NCBI GenBank assembly: GCA_003260075.1
Contig: QLIY01000345.1
Span: forward strand, 88,320-152,319
From: Phallusia mammillata
Taxonomy: Eukaryota > Chordata > Ascidiacea > Phlebobranchia > Ascidiidae
DNA length: 64,000 nucleotides
Direction: 5' to 3'
Positions within the stretch are counted from its first letter, which is position 1, and each line of letters opens with the position of its first letter. This document shows positions 37,721 through 50,660 of this stretch, piece after piece. The translations under genes and the position numbers were made by a program. Under the pieces are notes generated by a model, which searched no databases, was not told where the DNA came from, and was given only the letters and a program-made list of their open reading frames with translations.

Positions 37721-38158
37721 CAACTTGTGATAATCAACTCTTCGTCACTCGCACCGAATGTTTGATGCTTTTTCATTTTCTTTTTTAATAATTTTATCGT
37801 GCAATAATTTTACATCAGGATCGACGTTAAGTTTATGTATATATCGTATATCACACACTACCTCAAAAAAATCATGTCCCTTTTAAAGTAAAAGGAAACT
37901 GTACAATGGTTTTAAACGATCTAGCAAAGAGTGTAATACAAAAATGTGAAATGGATTCAATGAACAGTACCGTATGGTGTTTTTTTCATACACCCCACAC
38001 GCGCGCACGTGCTTAAAAAACCAAAAATACAACTGCCATTGTTAGTTCACAAATCCATTTTTTACAACATCCGACAGAGGAGAAAAGTTTGCCGGTTTAA
38101 AAGTTAATCGAGCTGCTATGCGAATGTACATTTCCTTAAAAAATCAAAACGCTCAAGT
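37721..38158. other. convergent intergenic region between FMO-C and the NTPase gene
   Basis: The two genes end towards each other here, so it holds both 3' UTRs. No coding exon. Confidence 0.5.
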
Positions 38159-41100
38159 TTACATTTCGGACAACTTTGTCATGTGATCTTTCAGCTTTTC
38201 GACCAAATCCCTGTCCGTGTCATCATCATTCTTTAGAGCCTCTTTGCATTTCGCTATTGCTGATTCTTTGTAGCCAATCACGTTGCCACATACCACTGCC
38301 CTTGCAAAGTTGTAACAGGCCCAGGCAAATAGATTGTTGGACTGTTTAATTCCAGCCTGGATTGCCTCATCAAAGCATTTTACCGCCACGTTGTAGTTCC
38401 CTATACACGCTTGGTACTTTCCACAGTAGACAATGCACTTAGGGGCCATGATCCACGTTATGTGCTTGGTGGCAAGTTTGTACAGTTCGTCATAGACTTG
38501 ATCAGAGTTTGAGACGAAGTCTTTTGACTGTTGAAAGTTGGGAAGCGCTAGCAGTTTGGTATTGACACGAATCAGAAACCGATGAAGATGCATTTGCGTG
38601 TAAACTGATCCCTCTATTTCCTTTATATGGCCGTGTTCATAGAATGTTACAGCATTTTCGTTGTTGTCCAACATCTTGGTTAACGACTCATGAGCTTCCA
38701 TCAGTGTGTTTTTCTTCTCTTCAATTGAGCATTGACTCAAACCCTTAAGCATGATTGGGACCAAACTGATACCAGTCAAATGTTCAAAGAGAATGTGGAC
38801 ATCAGTGAGTCGTTGACAGTGCCGTGAAATGCTGTTGGACAGTTTGGAAAACCACATATATCTCAACCGCATGTCTGCTGTTATCGGTATGTGGTAATAC
38901 AGCAATACGCGGCCCCATGTGTGAAGGATTGAGGCAAGGCGTTCTGCGAAGAAAACCGAGCAGTGTGCCTCTGTGTTGAGAAATATCTCCTTGGATTCAC
39001 GCAGCCCACGCATAATCTGAGAATTCAAACCCACCCTTTTCTGGGTTGCTAATATTGCAGATTGAACCACTTTATTGCCAGGCGCGTTGTTTTGCAGGAA
39101 GTCCAATTCGGATATTTGCATTTGTAAAACGACTGTGAAGTAACGATCCAGCAAGTCGATTGGCAGTGATTTACGCAACACGTTTCCAGCCGTGACGCAG
39201 TTCTTCGCAATATTCTCTCCTACTTCATCTGTCGAGAGATTCTCATTCGGCTGCAAGATAGTGGAATCGAAGTTTGCCCCAGTAAGACCAGCAACCGTTT
39301 TCAGTATTATTTCTGCTGCAAACTCAAGGCAATTTTCAGAGTATTGCTTTGTCGACAAGACGCCAAGACTTTTAACAATACCAATCACCTCGCTAAGGTG
39401 ACAAACGCACATTCTTAAAAGAAAGTTGTCTGGTGTAACTGCATCTTCAAGTTTGAACTGCTCCCGAGCGTGTGCTAGTCCAATTTGTATTTGCGGCGCC
39501 ACTTTGTTCATAAAGACGTTGTCAACGGACTTGCGCAAATCCTTGTGTACTATCGCACTGAGGGCGAGAAGTGCACGTTGTAGCTTCTTGATGTAAATTT
39601 CATGACCACGGTCCAACTTTAACATAACCCTAACGGCACGAAATATAACTTCATGAAAGGAGACAGTTGTCTCTGCGTAGCCGCTCCCGTCCACTTTGCA
39701 GATGCCACAATCTTCCAAATGTGAAATCACGTTTCCGGAGACCACGGTATTTCGTTGCGACGTGTGCTTGATATCGTCGTTTTCCGTGTTATTCAGGCTC
39801 TGCGCTATTTTACCGACTAACTGCCTCGGAACGTCTCCGTGATGCAAGAAGCACAAACTTGTCATTACTTGCCAAATATCGTGGTAAATTCGATCCTCCG
39901 CATTTTCTTTAGGTTTTAACAACAAAACAACAGACCGGAAAAGATGCCTGAAGTTGTCGCCATATTCCTCCTGCAGTTGGCTTGATTCGAGCTCCTGAAC
40001 CTCTGTCTCCATTTTATCGTCCTCTGCCATCTCCAAATATTCTTCATAAGATATGCGCGATCTTCGGCAGTTTGCCTTAACTGCAATCAGACCAAGAGGA
40101 GATCCACTATTTAAAGCGATTATCCGCAGAGCTGCTTTACGGTCAACTTCAGAAACGCTGGGGTCTGACGGAAGCAGAAGCTGCAATCCTTCGCTCTCCG
40201 AGAATCCATCAACCTTGTGACCTTTGTAGCACTGTAATCCAGCTTGAAGGTCACTGTTAGGCAAAGCCACAGCGTTTTTACGAGAGGTGATGTAAATGTG
40301 AAAATGGTCGTTATCAGATTGTGTACGTTTATCGTCGACAGTCGTGAGCAAGTCTCGCAAAACTGCAAAATCGCTCGGTTTGGGGTCCTCGATAACAATA
40401 AGCACAGGGACATGTAAAGATCGCAGTAAGGCGACAAAAGGTTTTGCTCTGCCTTTAGAAAGCTCATCGCCCACTCCCTGACCTCCATGAATGGCAAACT
40501 GATTTTGTTTGAGATGTTTTACAATAGCGGTAAGCTCCTGGTCGACATTCTGGCTTCCATCTTGACACTCAATGTGCCACTTCACACTTATTGAGGCCCC
40601 CGTAAAAGGAAATTTGGAAGCCAAACGACGAACTATTTCAGATTTTCCTGTGCCGGGAAATCCATGAACGTGCAATATGGCTACTGTTGCATTCTTAACT
40701 TTGCCCTCGGCTCTAACGTAGTCCTCGGTTTGTATGAAGTTGGCTGTTGGTTGTTTTACATTGTCCACTGTCGTCGGCATTTCAAGTTTTGTTGCCTGCT
40801 GTTGCGTGTTTTCTAGGATTACAAACAGTTTTTACACTAACAATGATTATTTATCTATCGTTGATTATTCATTTTTTGGTTAGTGCATTACAAATTTGAG
40901 TGTATAGGAACATATAGTCTAAAAAATCAAAAAACCTTTGTATACTTTGAGAAAGTACGCCTAAAAATTAGCAACACTAATCAAGCATGTTAACATGCAG
41001 GTGTTTTTTTCCATCAACCAAGACTATATTGAAAAAAGTACACTAACTCGCTTTTCAAGATTTCTTACAGACTGACAGTCGTTAGTGATATTATTGCGTT

Positions 41101-41868
41101 TGGTTGCTTTACGCCATCTGTATTAGTGTTTGTTTTTTGCGGTAAAGTCCAAACACTTGGTACAAATATTTACCAAAGCTGTAGCAACGAGAATCCACCA
41201 GTGAACTAAAAGCCTAGTTTTTAATTTGATAGCGCTTCAACAATAAATGCTTACCGTGATGCTCAATATGTACAGCATCGGAGCCAAGCAAAGAATTTGT
41301 GATAGTGCTGTCGGTGATGACAAACGTAGTAGAGTTTGTTGGTTGACCTAAATATTTTGTTTGGTTCAGTAGAACAAATCTCTTACTGACCATACGGACA
41401 AATACAATAGTGTATACTTACCCTGTCTGCATGTCAACTTGGTTTTGTTGCTGATTTCCAAAAGTCCTGTAATCCGGCAACATTCAACAGTTAACGATCG
41501 CTGCAACACATTCTATACTGAACACTGCCACGTTTAATAGTTATTTGTTTTGATACGCTTGGCTGGTTTTGAATGTAAAATAAAGCAATGAAAGATTACA
41601 TTCAAAGTGTTATTTTTTGGTTCCTTGACAAACGATGGTATTTTAAAGCATTGTTGCGAAACTTCAGGATGATAAAACAAAGTATCTTTCTTTCTCCATG
41701 AACTGCATTTACAACTGTTTAATGGCTAAGACGTAACTTACCAGTTTGTGTCCCAACTTTCGTTTCAACGCATTCTTCATCCGATTTTACTTGCGCAGAA
41801 GTTTTAGATGTTTTTTCTGTACCACTGCCCCAGTCTACAGCTGATAAAATCTTCGCACTTCTTTTCAT
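38159..41868 (-). CDS. NB-ARC-like NTPase with C-terminal TPR-like repeats
   Basis: Exons in transcript order: 41742-41868 (ATG at 41868), 41422-41466, 41255-41347 and the large exon 38159-40812. All junctions keep frame and give about 972 residues. In the large exon: P-loop GFPGTGKS (about residues 139-146), Walker B VLIVIED (about 225-231), a sensor-like ITSR (about 263-266), GSPLGL (about 325-330) in the place of the NB-ARC GLPL motif, then a winged-helix-like region and mostly helical sequence. The last 110 residues look like TPR units (GNYNVAVKCFDEAIQAG). This order is that of STAND ATPases, which act as ligand-triggered assembly switches in immunity and cell death. The first about 95 residues are Ser/Thr rich with no known domain. 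The function is inferred from architecture only. An internal ATG at 40780 also opens the large exon, but the upstream exons join it cleanly. Confidence 0.8.
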
Positions 41869-44223
41869 TTTTCGTTTCAGGATAGCCACAAATCTTCACT
41901 AAATGTTATTGTAACTGTGGATGTAAACGCTGTAAAAATAAATATAAATGTATATATATTCCCAAAAGTTACTGCATGCTACTACGGAATTATACATTGT
42001 TTTGGTTGCAGAATCGACAGTAGTAAGATGGACAGCAAAAGAACCAAGATAATTGATTAGGGATGTAAATGTGCACAATTTTTACTTTCTGCAGATTATT
42101 AACTTCACAACATTTTTGTGCCATTTTAAAGCAGTAAAAAGCTCAACATACTATAATCATGAAGCAACATACAAATGATTTAACTCATCAGGCCTAAAAT
42201 GTACCACATATGTTGCAACAATGCAAAACATTAAAAAATATTGACACCCATATCCTGCTGGTTGAACTGTGTGCGCTGAGATAATTGTACACCAATAAAG
42301 GTAAAAAGCGGAACCAGCACAACAAAGCATCAGGTTTGTATTTTGCCATTGTTGCGTGACGTCAGCTACAGGTTGTTGTTTTTTAACCGTAAACTTAAAC
42401 TCAGTAAGTTATATGCACTACAATTAGTAAATTGCTACTAAGTTAATGCAAATCTCCTAAACATTTGTTGTTCCATGTGTTTCAAAAGCTTAAATTAACA
42501 ATTCAATGTCAGTTTCCAAGCCTAATTTCATTGTACAACATTAGTTTTTAGGCTCCCGTTTCATGCTTTAAACTCTTTATCAAGGTCGGTAAGTTGGCAA
42601 GTTTTAAACATACCTGTGGCGAGGCCCTTTTATATGACCACAAAATATTGTCTTGTTTGACTTGTCGTTTTTGCGATCCTGAAAAACGCTGTTTTTCACT
42701 TTTACAAACGCAACACCAACTGTGACGCAGAAAAAAGTGTACATAATTTAACACAACCGTCTGACGTTAATGCCAATAAGAAAGCATAGAAAGAACAATC
42801 AAACAAGGACCACAAAGGTGAGCGAATTTCATTGATTATGACCATGTAAGTTTTACTGTTTCATGCAATATCGACCAAAAGTGACGTGGATACCCACACT
42901 GTAAGCTTTGTGTTATCTCCATTTCCGTTCACATTTGTCTGACGTCACTACCAGCATCTCAGTTTATTGTCTGCATGGCTATGGTTTCCTAGTTTTGAAT
43001 GACCGATAATAACAACAATTTTTGAAACGTTTGCAGTAAAATAACAGAAATAGCATACGGCAGTCAAAAATGGAGTAGTTGAGATAACTTTTGGAGGGTT
43101 CTAGCGCATAACAATTTAAATCTAAAGCAAAATTTAAATAATTTAAGGGGGAACGAGTTAGGCACATTAACTGCTGTCATCGTGATCGTGACCAGGAGTT
43201 CAAAAAGTCATTGTAAATCAAATTTTGGTCGTTACATCACGATAAATATATTAAACAAATTAAATCAACGCACAATGCCGTCACGTTTTGAACACCTATT
43301 TTATGCCACTAATATTGGCAAAAGAAGCAAAATGACAAGAGCGCAGTGTATCTATGACTGCACCAATTGTTTTCGTTTAGAAAGTTGTCCGGTTAATTAT
43401 GACGTTTATTCGCATGATCCGGATAATCGCAAGGAGTTAATGCTGGTATGTGTACGATTAACGGGAATGTTGATTGGAAAATGTTTTCTATTCTCAGCTA
43501 TACATTGTCATAAACAGTGATTGTCAATGACCATGCTGCTTGTTGGAGGGTCTTATATTGCTCAGTATACTCACTCTCAAGTCTCAATTTTGATTTCTGG
43601 TTGTTCGTAAAACAAGAAACGATGACAAAGCGAAAACAGCGTCCCAATTACCGAAAGTACAGTGTGACTTACGGATATTGATAGATAATGAAAATGGCTC
43701 CATAACATTTACCAAAACGTAGTGACTTTGTCATCATTTTAGAAAATAAAACAGCTAACAAGTAACCAGTGCGATGCGATTTTTTTTAAAATTTAATTTT
43801 AAAATAAATCTGCAATAAATTATCACAATTTTTAAATTTTTCGGGTCTATATTTACAACTCGGTCTGGAAATTCCCCCAGTTTCACTCATGAGTTACATC
43901 GAACATGAGCTTAGACGTAGCCACATCATCCGAACGTTTAGTCTGTAAGTTTTCCGCCTGACCCGTTCGTGCGTTTCACCCGTCTTAAAGCCTTTTTCCC
44001 CTGTTTTTACGTCTCGTATTCCTGCCGTTAACCCACAACACTTCAATGGCCAGCGTAACCCAAGAGTCTGACTAGAGAAATGTAACTAGTTCAACCAAAC
44101 AGTCTTAACGTTATTATATAGGTCAACATCCAATTTGCAGCAGCTCTTGAAAAATTGTGAAGTAAACACTTTGTTCATTGTATCCTTCGACAAAGTTACT
44201 GTGGTAAAGTCTGTTTCATAAAA
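41869..44223. other. intergenic region between the NTPase gene and FMO-D
   Basis: The genes diverge from here, so it should contain both promoters. A 112-codon frame at 43182-43520 and one at 42548-42754 (minus) have no supporting features. No G or C run occurs between 34.6 and 46.3 kb. Confidence 0.45.
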
Positions 44224-47200
44224 ATGGCAAAAAGGGTTTGCATTATAGGTGCAGGAGTAAGTGGACTAGCTGCAATCAAGATTTGTCTTGAGGATGGTTT
44301 GGAACCAGTTTGTTATGAGTCAAGCAATGATATTGGAGGTAACTGCGCGCACAGATTCTTTGAATCTATTTAGCACGTTTTTGAACCTTTTTTTGGTTGA
44401 AGGGTTGTGGAAATACCAAGCGGGCGAGAAAGAAGGGGCTTGTGTCTACAAGTCAACTATTATTAATGTCAGCAAAGAATCAATGTGTTTTTCAACTTTT
44501 CCTATTCCCAAGCACTTTCCAAACTACATGCACAACACTAAAATTATGGAATACCTTCGAATGTTCAGCAAAGAGTATGATTTTTGATTTGTATGATTTT
44601 TGATTGATCTTTTTTATTGTAGCTTATCTCTATTCGTTTTGTCATGAATGATAGATTTGGTTTGGAGAAACGCATAAAGTTTCACACGAAAGTTTTAACT
44701 TGCAAACAAACAGATGATCATGAACAAACTGGAAAATGGTAAGTAGTGGTTTAAAAAGGATGGAATAGGGTAGGACTCAACACCAATAGAATTATCTTGC
44801 AAGGTGTGTTGCAACCAAGAATATCAAAACAAATTTTGAAACCATTGAAGTATTTGATGGAATAATGGTTGCTGTTGGTCACCATGCTGTTCCCAATCTG
44901 CCACTTGACTCATTTCCAGGTCTTTGATTTTTTTTTTTTTTTAAACTCAAAACAACTAATTGGTTTTACTGTCATTTTGCGTTACTAGGTATAGACAAAT
45001 TCAAGGGCAAATGTATGCACAGTCATTCATATCGCACAAGTCATGGATTTGAGGGAAAGAAAGTGGTTGTTGTGGGAATTGGAAATTCTGGTGGAGACAT
45101 TTCTGTTGAACTTAGCCGTGTAGCTGATGAGGTTTGGAACAATAACAATCATAGGCGCCGAATGGGCAGTTACTGGTGACGCAGCTACTGCTGTTTTTTA
45201 GGGCCCGGAGGCGGCCACCGTGGATTTTTCGGTCCTTTTACACCAATAACTTCAGCTATAATCACACTAAACATTTATGCACGAATGATTTGGCCGAGTT
45301 CTTTGACATGAGGACAGGGCTTGTAATGATTAACCTACTATGTCGTGGCTGTGTTAACGACGTTAAACACCGAATCTTCAAATGCTTGGCCAGTTTTGTT
45401 TATACTGCAACTATTTGGTAATAGGGCATCATTTTAACAGCTGGGCAAAGCAACAATCACTCGATAAAACGTGTCACAAAACAATTAAATTGGCAAACCA
45501 GTAGTACGCAAAATCGTGAATGTTACTCGATTGACAACAAAAGGGGAACCTGGGCACATAAGCCATGCAAGCATGTCGCATTTTTTTCTTTCGTCCGACG
45601 AACCGCGGTCAATACAAGAACCTTGGGTAACTAGGGTTACCAGACGTTCGAAAGTACGCGCACATGTCGGAAATTTGGGCGTAAAATCCGTGTCCGGAAA
45701 TAATTTTTATAACACTCTTAATGTCCGGAATGTAAGCGTCTAGTAGCCTAACCTGCAGTAGTTTTAACAATTCCTTTTATAGGGGACTCAAAGGTTTATG
45801 TTGTAACCGTTGTTCTTTGCTGGTTCTGATTCACGATGCAACCTATTGCAGACATTCATTCAAAACAACGCATTTTGAAAGCTAACATTACTATGTAAAA
45901 CGACCGGATATTGTAAAACTTTGTTTCGTTACTTATTTAGAAACAAAAACTGCACTTTTCATCTTTATGATAATAATGACATTTTATCAAAAATGAGACT
46001 GTTCGGGTTGGTAACGGGTAACAACATTTCATACAATGCATTTTAACATACGTTTGGTTTCGCCAATGATATTACTGACACTGTCCAGAATTTTTGTCAC
46101 TCAGGTATGGTAACCCTATGCGTAACCCAATGCTTCAATCGCAGTTTAGATGAAGCTTATGGCAATATGTCGAAGCCCTAGGTTCAATTTTACAAACTTA
46201 TTTGACCGAATGAACAATTTTTCAACAGCAGCGAACCCTTAAAAAAAGTGTTGTATGACGGCGTTAAAGAACTGCCCCGAGTGGTACATACTTGTACGGT
46301 CAATCCTGTTTGCAAGATAAACTGCAAGATGATCTTGTTTTGCAGAATAAACAAACAACTAAGTACAATTTTAGCCCCCCCCCCACGGCGTTAAAGAACT
46401 GCCCCGAGTGGTACATACTTGTACGGTCAATCTTGTTTGCAAGATAAACTGCAAGATGATCTTGTTTTGCAAAATAAACAAACAACTAAGTACAATTTTA
46501 TTCTAGGTTAGGAAATTCGTTTTGATATGTAGGGACTTCTGTTATTGTACGCGCTAGTGACGCCAAAACATCCTGGAATGTAATTTTGCTGTGATTTTAA
46601 TTTTTACTATTACTGTGGAATGTAATTTTTTTCTTTTAATTCTACAGAGCCTTCGTTAACTTAGAAATAGGGTGTTTTGTTATCAATTATTTTTGCAGAC
46701 ATTTGTAAGCACCAGACGTGGATCATGGATATCATTCAGGGTGAATGCAGGTGGAATGCCCTCTGATCTCGATAGCATCACAAGGTAACTAATTGTCAAA
46801 CTGTTTCCCTTTCAAGAGAAAAAATTGTTTAGGTGACGTCACAAGCACAGCTGGACACAAGATGACGTCACAATGCGCAAATTAATCTAGAAAGAGTGGA
46901 TAGCTTAGCTTTCGAAGTATACAATACAACCTCAACTCATTTAGTCAACTCATTCAGGCTATACAAGTCCAAAACAATTTTTACAAAGTATAAGCAGCAC
47001 AAAGCACAAAATATTCTGCAGACAATGCGTTCCCCCCCCCCTACAAGTCCAAAACAATTTTTACAAAGTATAAGCAGCACAAAGCACAACATATTCTGCA
47101 GACAATGCGGTTGGTCGATTTCACACGATAATAAGTTTTTAATAAAGCTTGGGCCGAACCGAACCACCGCCAGAACAACATTTTTCGCAGATTTGTTTCG

Positions 47201-49173
47201 ACAAATCGAAACTTCGGTAAAACAGTACTAAAACTTTTGGCAGAAAGCAAAGCACCACTCAGATTAGAATATTGGACGGCGCAATGTTAGTCAGCCGTCC
47301 AAATAACGAAGAAGCTTCCTAATATATTAAAAAAGGATTGAAACTATTGACGCCAATCTTAACAACCGAACTATATTGGTCGAAAAGATATTTTGATGAA
47401 ATATTAAAAGTAATTTGTCTTTTTGCCTGAATCAAGCGTATTAAGATTATTATGGGGTGGTACAAATCAACAGGAGTCCTTACAGCCGTTTTGTTGATGA
47501 AGACATATCTCGCTCGTGCACCCGTGCACAACACAGAAACTGTAGTTATCGAATGACGTACATCCCCCCTTTATAGTGTGCCTTTTTTGCTTTACAGATT
47601 CGCAAAGTATCAAAGACAAGTATTTCCAGAAAGTTTTATAAATTCTAAAGTGGAAAAGGTACTAAACCAATGGTTTGACCATGAGCTGTACGCATTGCGA
47701 CCTAAACATCGAATTTCCAGCCAAGTATGTGACATTTTTATGCTTTTTAAAATCAAATGAAACACTCTCCAGTCTGCATGGGGATATATCAAAATGTACA
47801 AGGGTAAAATGTACTGGTTACTAAAGTACTCGTTTCTTATTTTAAGTATCCAAACGTTAATGATGATTTGCCAAACAGAGTGCTTAGTGGCACCTTAAAA
47901 GTGAAAGGTAACATTCGCAACTTCACAGAAAATGGTGTGATTTTTGAAGATGGAGAATATCAAGATGTTGATGTTGTTATATTTGCAACTGGCTACAAAT
48001 TTTCTTATCCTTTTTTGGATGAATCGATTGTTAAGGTAACATTCGACAGTTTTACAAAACAAACGTTCCGTCCATGGAGTCGCATATTTAAAAATGCTTT
48101 TGGTGTTATGTACAAAATACCTGTTTTTTTCAAAATAAGTCAATTTTGCGTTTTTGAAAAAGAGCATGGCAGAAAGAATGGGATATAAAATTGATAACGT
48201 ATAACTAAACCAATAATTTTCTATTATTTTGCACGTCGTATATTTTAAGGTTGAAAACAATAGTACAAGACTTTACAAGTTTATGTGGCCACCAAACGTC
48301 AAAAAGTCAACTTTGGCGATCATCGGTGGCGTTCAGGCTACAGGTGCACTAAATCCCATTTCAGAGTTACAATCTCGTTGGGTTACCCGGGTGCTTAAAG
48401 GTAGAACAATATGATTTGTTATCCCAAATGTCACTGTTACATAATTTTTGACCTTGTTTGCTTAGGTTTGGCAAAACTACCATCAAAAAAAGAAATGAAT
48501 ACCGATATTGACAAAAAGTTCTTTAAATTGCGAAAGAGATTTTATGATTCACCAAGACACACAGTACAGGTGACAATATAAAACAATTAACATTTGATAT
48601 AAAGCATGCACCATACATTACTTATTTAGCTATGTTTTTTTATTTAAAATATTTGTGTTTGTAAATTGCGTACTTTTTTATGTAGGTAGTGTGTTTCGAA
48701 TTGTTAGCACTCACTGTTCATGAAACATGGCCACATGTACCTTTTTATGTTTACAAAAATTGATTTCCAGGTGGATTACGTAGAGTATATGGATGAACTT
48801 GCTGAACAAATTGGAGTAAAACCAAACGCTGTAAAGTTGTTTTTAACAGACCCGGCCTTGGCCCACAAGGTAAATGACTTGTTAAAACCAGACAGCCATA
48901 TCGCATACTAAATACAATGAATGTCCCGAATACTTCAAATGCATACTCTTTCAGGTTGTATTTGAAATTACATCTTCATACCAATATCGCCTGGCGGGAC
49001 CTGGAAAATGGCCGAAAGCCAGAGAAATGATCATGACACAAATGGATCGCGTTCGATTTCCTTTGCAAAGCAGACCAAGTGTGACAAGAGCTAAACCTTC
49101 ACAGTTTGCTTGGATGAAGCAAGCTTTATGTGTTCTTATAATTTGCCTTGTGTTGTACAAACTACTTCAGTAG
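44224..49173 (+). CDS. FMO-D, flavin-containing monooxygenase
   Basis: Exons 44224-44338, 44403-44574, 44655-44738, 44804-44919, 44989-45131, 46699-46784, 47598-47724, 47847-48035, 48250-48400, 48466-48569, 48771-48869 and 48955-49173, total 1605 nt, 534 residues. It starts [14 protein letters not shown], so the FAD motif has Val where the paralogues have Ala. [17 protein letters not shown] and FATGY are present, and the tail ([14 protein letters not shown]) is hydrophobic. It is closest to FMO-B: they share the last-exon stretch [19 protein letters not shown]. Intron 5 is unusually long (about 1.57 kb) and holds a MITE, a C-run junction and the sequence also found displaced inside FMO-B. The NTPase gene on the other strand separates it from the other three FMO genes. 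Confidence 0.92.
45632..46118. mobile_element. MITE with TAGGGTTACCA ends, 487 bp
   Basis: Left end TAGGGTTACCAGAC, right end GGTATGGTAACCCTA (inverted). Flanks TGGGTAAC and TGCGTAAC match at 7 of 8 bases. Internal GTCCGGAA/TGTCCAGAA motifs are also inverted. The 8-bp duplication fits hAT. The left end of the element also occurs at 33247-33289. Confidence 0.8.
46258..46500. repeat. 116-bp direct repeat around a 10-C run
   Basis: Left copy 46258-46373, right copy 46385-46500, C run 46375-46384. This is the first C-type run of the window, in FMO-D intron 5. Confidence 0.85.
46962..47109. repeat. 68-bp direct repeat around a 10-C run
   Basis: Left copy 46962-47029, right copy 47042-47109, C run 47032-47041, in FMO-D intron 6. 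Confidence 0.85.
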
Positions 49174-49461
49174 AATTTTGAAAGAGATAATATGATAAAC
49201 TGTTTTCGTAAATTTTGTTTTGGCAACTTGGTAGTATGATAGAATTCTGAACCCAAAAGAACGTGAACGTTGCAGCCACCAAAACTGTGTTTGGACAGTT
49301 AAGTGACCTGTTTGGTTTCCGTTACCTGAAGCACAATTATCAACAAAGATCTATAAATTTTCTTGCCGGTGCTAATTTTTCCTTGTCACATATCTTTTGG
49401 AGCTCCACCAAATCCATTCAGGCCAGTTTTGAAATCAAATATCTCGCACAAGAGTTTAAAT
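49174..49461. other. 3' UTR of FMO-D and spacer
   Basis: No coding exon seen. Confidence 0.45.
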
Positions 49462-49990
49462 CAGGGCTACTCAATTAGTTTTGCCAAGGGTCCAGATGGA
49501 AAAGGTAAGAATTACTTAAGGCCCGAACACTTCTGTCGAAAATGCAAATGCAGTAGATCTTAGCCGGTTTGGGTTATAGCTAATGGGGAGAATCGCGGTC
49601 CAAGATGAAAGCTTGAATGAGGCACTAAACGTGAATTTACTCCTTGCGAGAGTATATTGGCACAACGCCATACAGAATACATTTTATCTGGAATTGCTTC
49701 ACAAGGTAATGATTTAAATACAGTTTATTACATCACAAATACAATTGTGCGCGAACAATCGTCAATTGTATAGTGGACTAGTCGACCCTTTTTTGTCACA
49801 GTTGGACAATCTGAGCTCCTATGACATTTTGGAAACACTTTACACTCCTTGAACATAGCAATGTTCAAGTAATTAACACACAAATGATATATGTATATAA
49901 ATGTTGCCATAATCAAACGAGCGTCGAGGTCCACATTTAACGCCCCAAAGGGCCGGATATGGCCCGCGGGCCGCCATTTGAGTAGCCCTG
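49462..49990. mobile_element. hAT-like MITE, 529 bp
   Basis: Starts CAGGGCTACTCAA and ends TTGAGTAGCCCTG. Flanks GTTTAAAT and GTTAAAAT match at 7 of 8 bases. The right inner part contains GGCCCGCGGGCC, as in many hAT-like ends. Confidence 0.88.
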
Positions 49991-50660
49991 GTTAAAATCA
50001 ATTCACGGCCGCACGTTGTGTACGCCTACTTTGTTCTAAAATCAAGTTAATTTTTTCCTTCTTCGATGTGAACACTGCCTGAATAGAGTGTTAAGGGTGA
50101 CGTATGCCACTGATAAAATAGTTGGCCAACAAAAATTTTGACAACGTGAGCGTAGTGCAATAAACAATATTTATTTATTATGTTTAAACAAGTTGCGACC
50201 CCCCCCCCCAAAATTTTGACAACGTGAGCGTAGTGCAATAAACAATATTTATTTATTTATTATGTTTAAACAAGTTGCAAGTAAGTAACAAATATGTAAA
50301 CGCTACTTTACACGCAAGTTGGATGAAAACATTACCACAACCAAAGTTTCTTTTTTTATTCAAAATAGTCTAAACTTCATTTACAACAATTTATCCTCAA
50401 AGAGTTTTTTTTATTTGTAAACATTTCCAGTGTATTCCATCACACAGATGATTTGACACCAGAAAATGAAGTCAAAATTGTCAGCGCAAAAAAATGGACC
50501 CTGTCCAAAAACAGGTTTTGAAAAAACACAAAAATGCTTCTGCGATCCACGGTTGGCAAACTAAGCAATTAACATAATTCAGGATTTTTAAATCGAGTAT
50601 AATACAGATTTGGGTTTATGTTTTATAGAAATGACCATATTTAAAATGGCAGAATCTGCA
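49991..50660. other. convergent intergenic region between FMO-D and NCAPD3
   Basis: Holds the 3' UTR of NCAPD3 (minus). On the + strand TTTATT motifs near 50354 and 50407 are minus-strand AATAAA candidates. Also contains a duplicated C-run junction. Confidence 0.4.
50131..50278. repeat. about 67-bp direct repeat around an 11-C run
   Basis: Left copy 50131-50196, right copy 50210-50278, with a TTTA repeat-length difference. C run 50199-50209. Confidence 0.82.

Noticed and set aside
45176..45743. Two ORFs in FMO-D intron 5, nearly repeated at 32.9-33.3 kb
   Set aside because: The apparent conservation is only the displaced copy of the same DNA in FMO-B. No domain, and part of it is MITE sequence.
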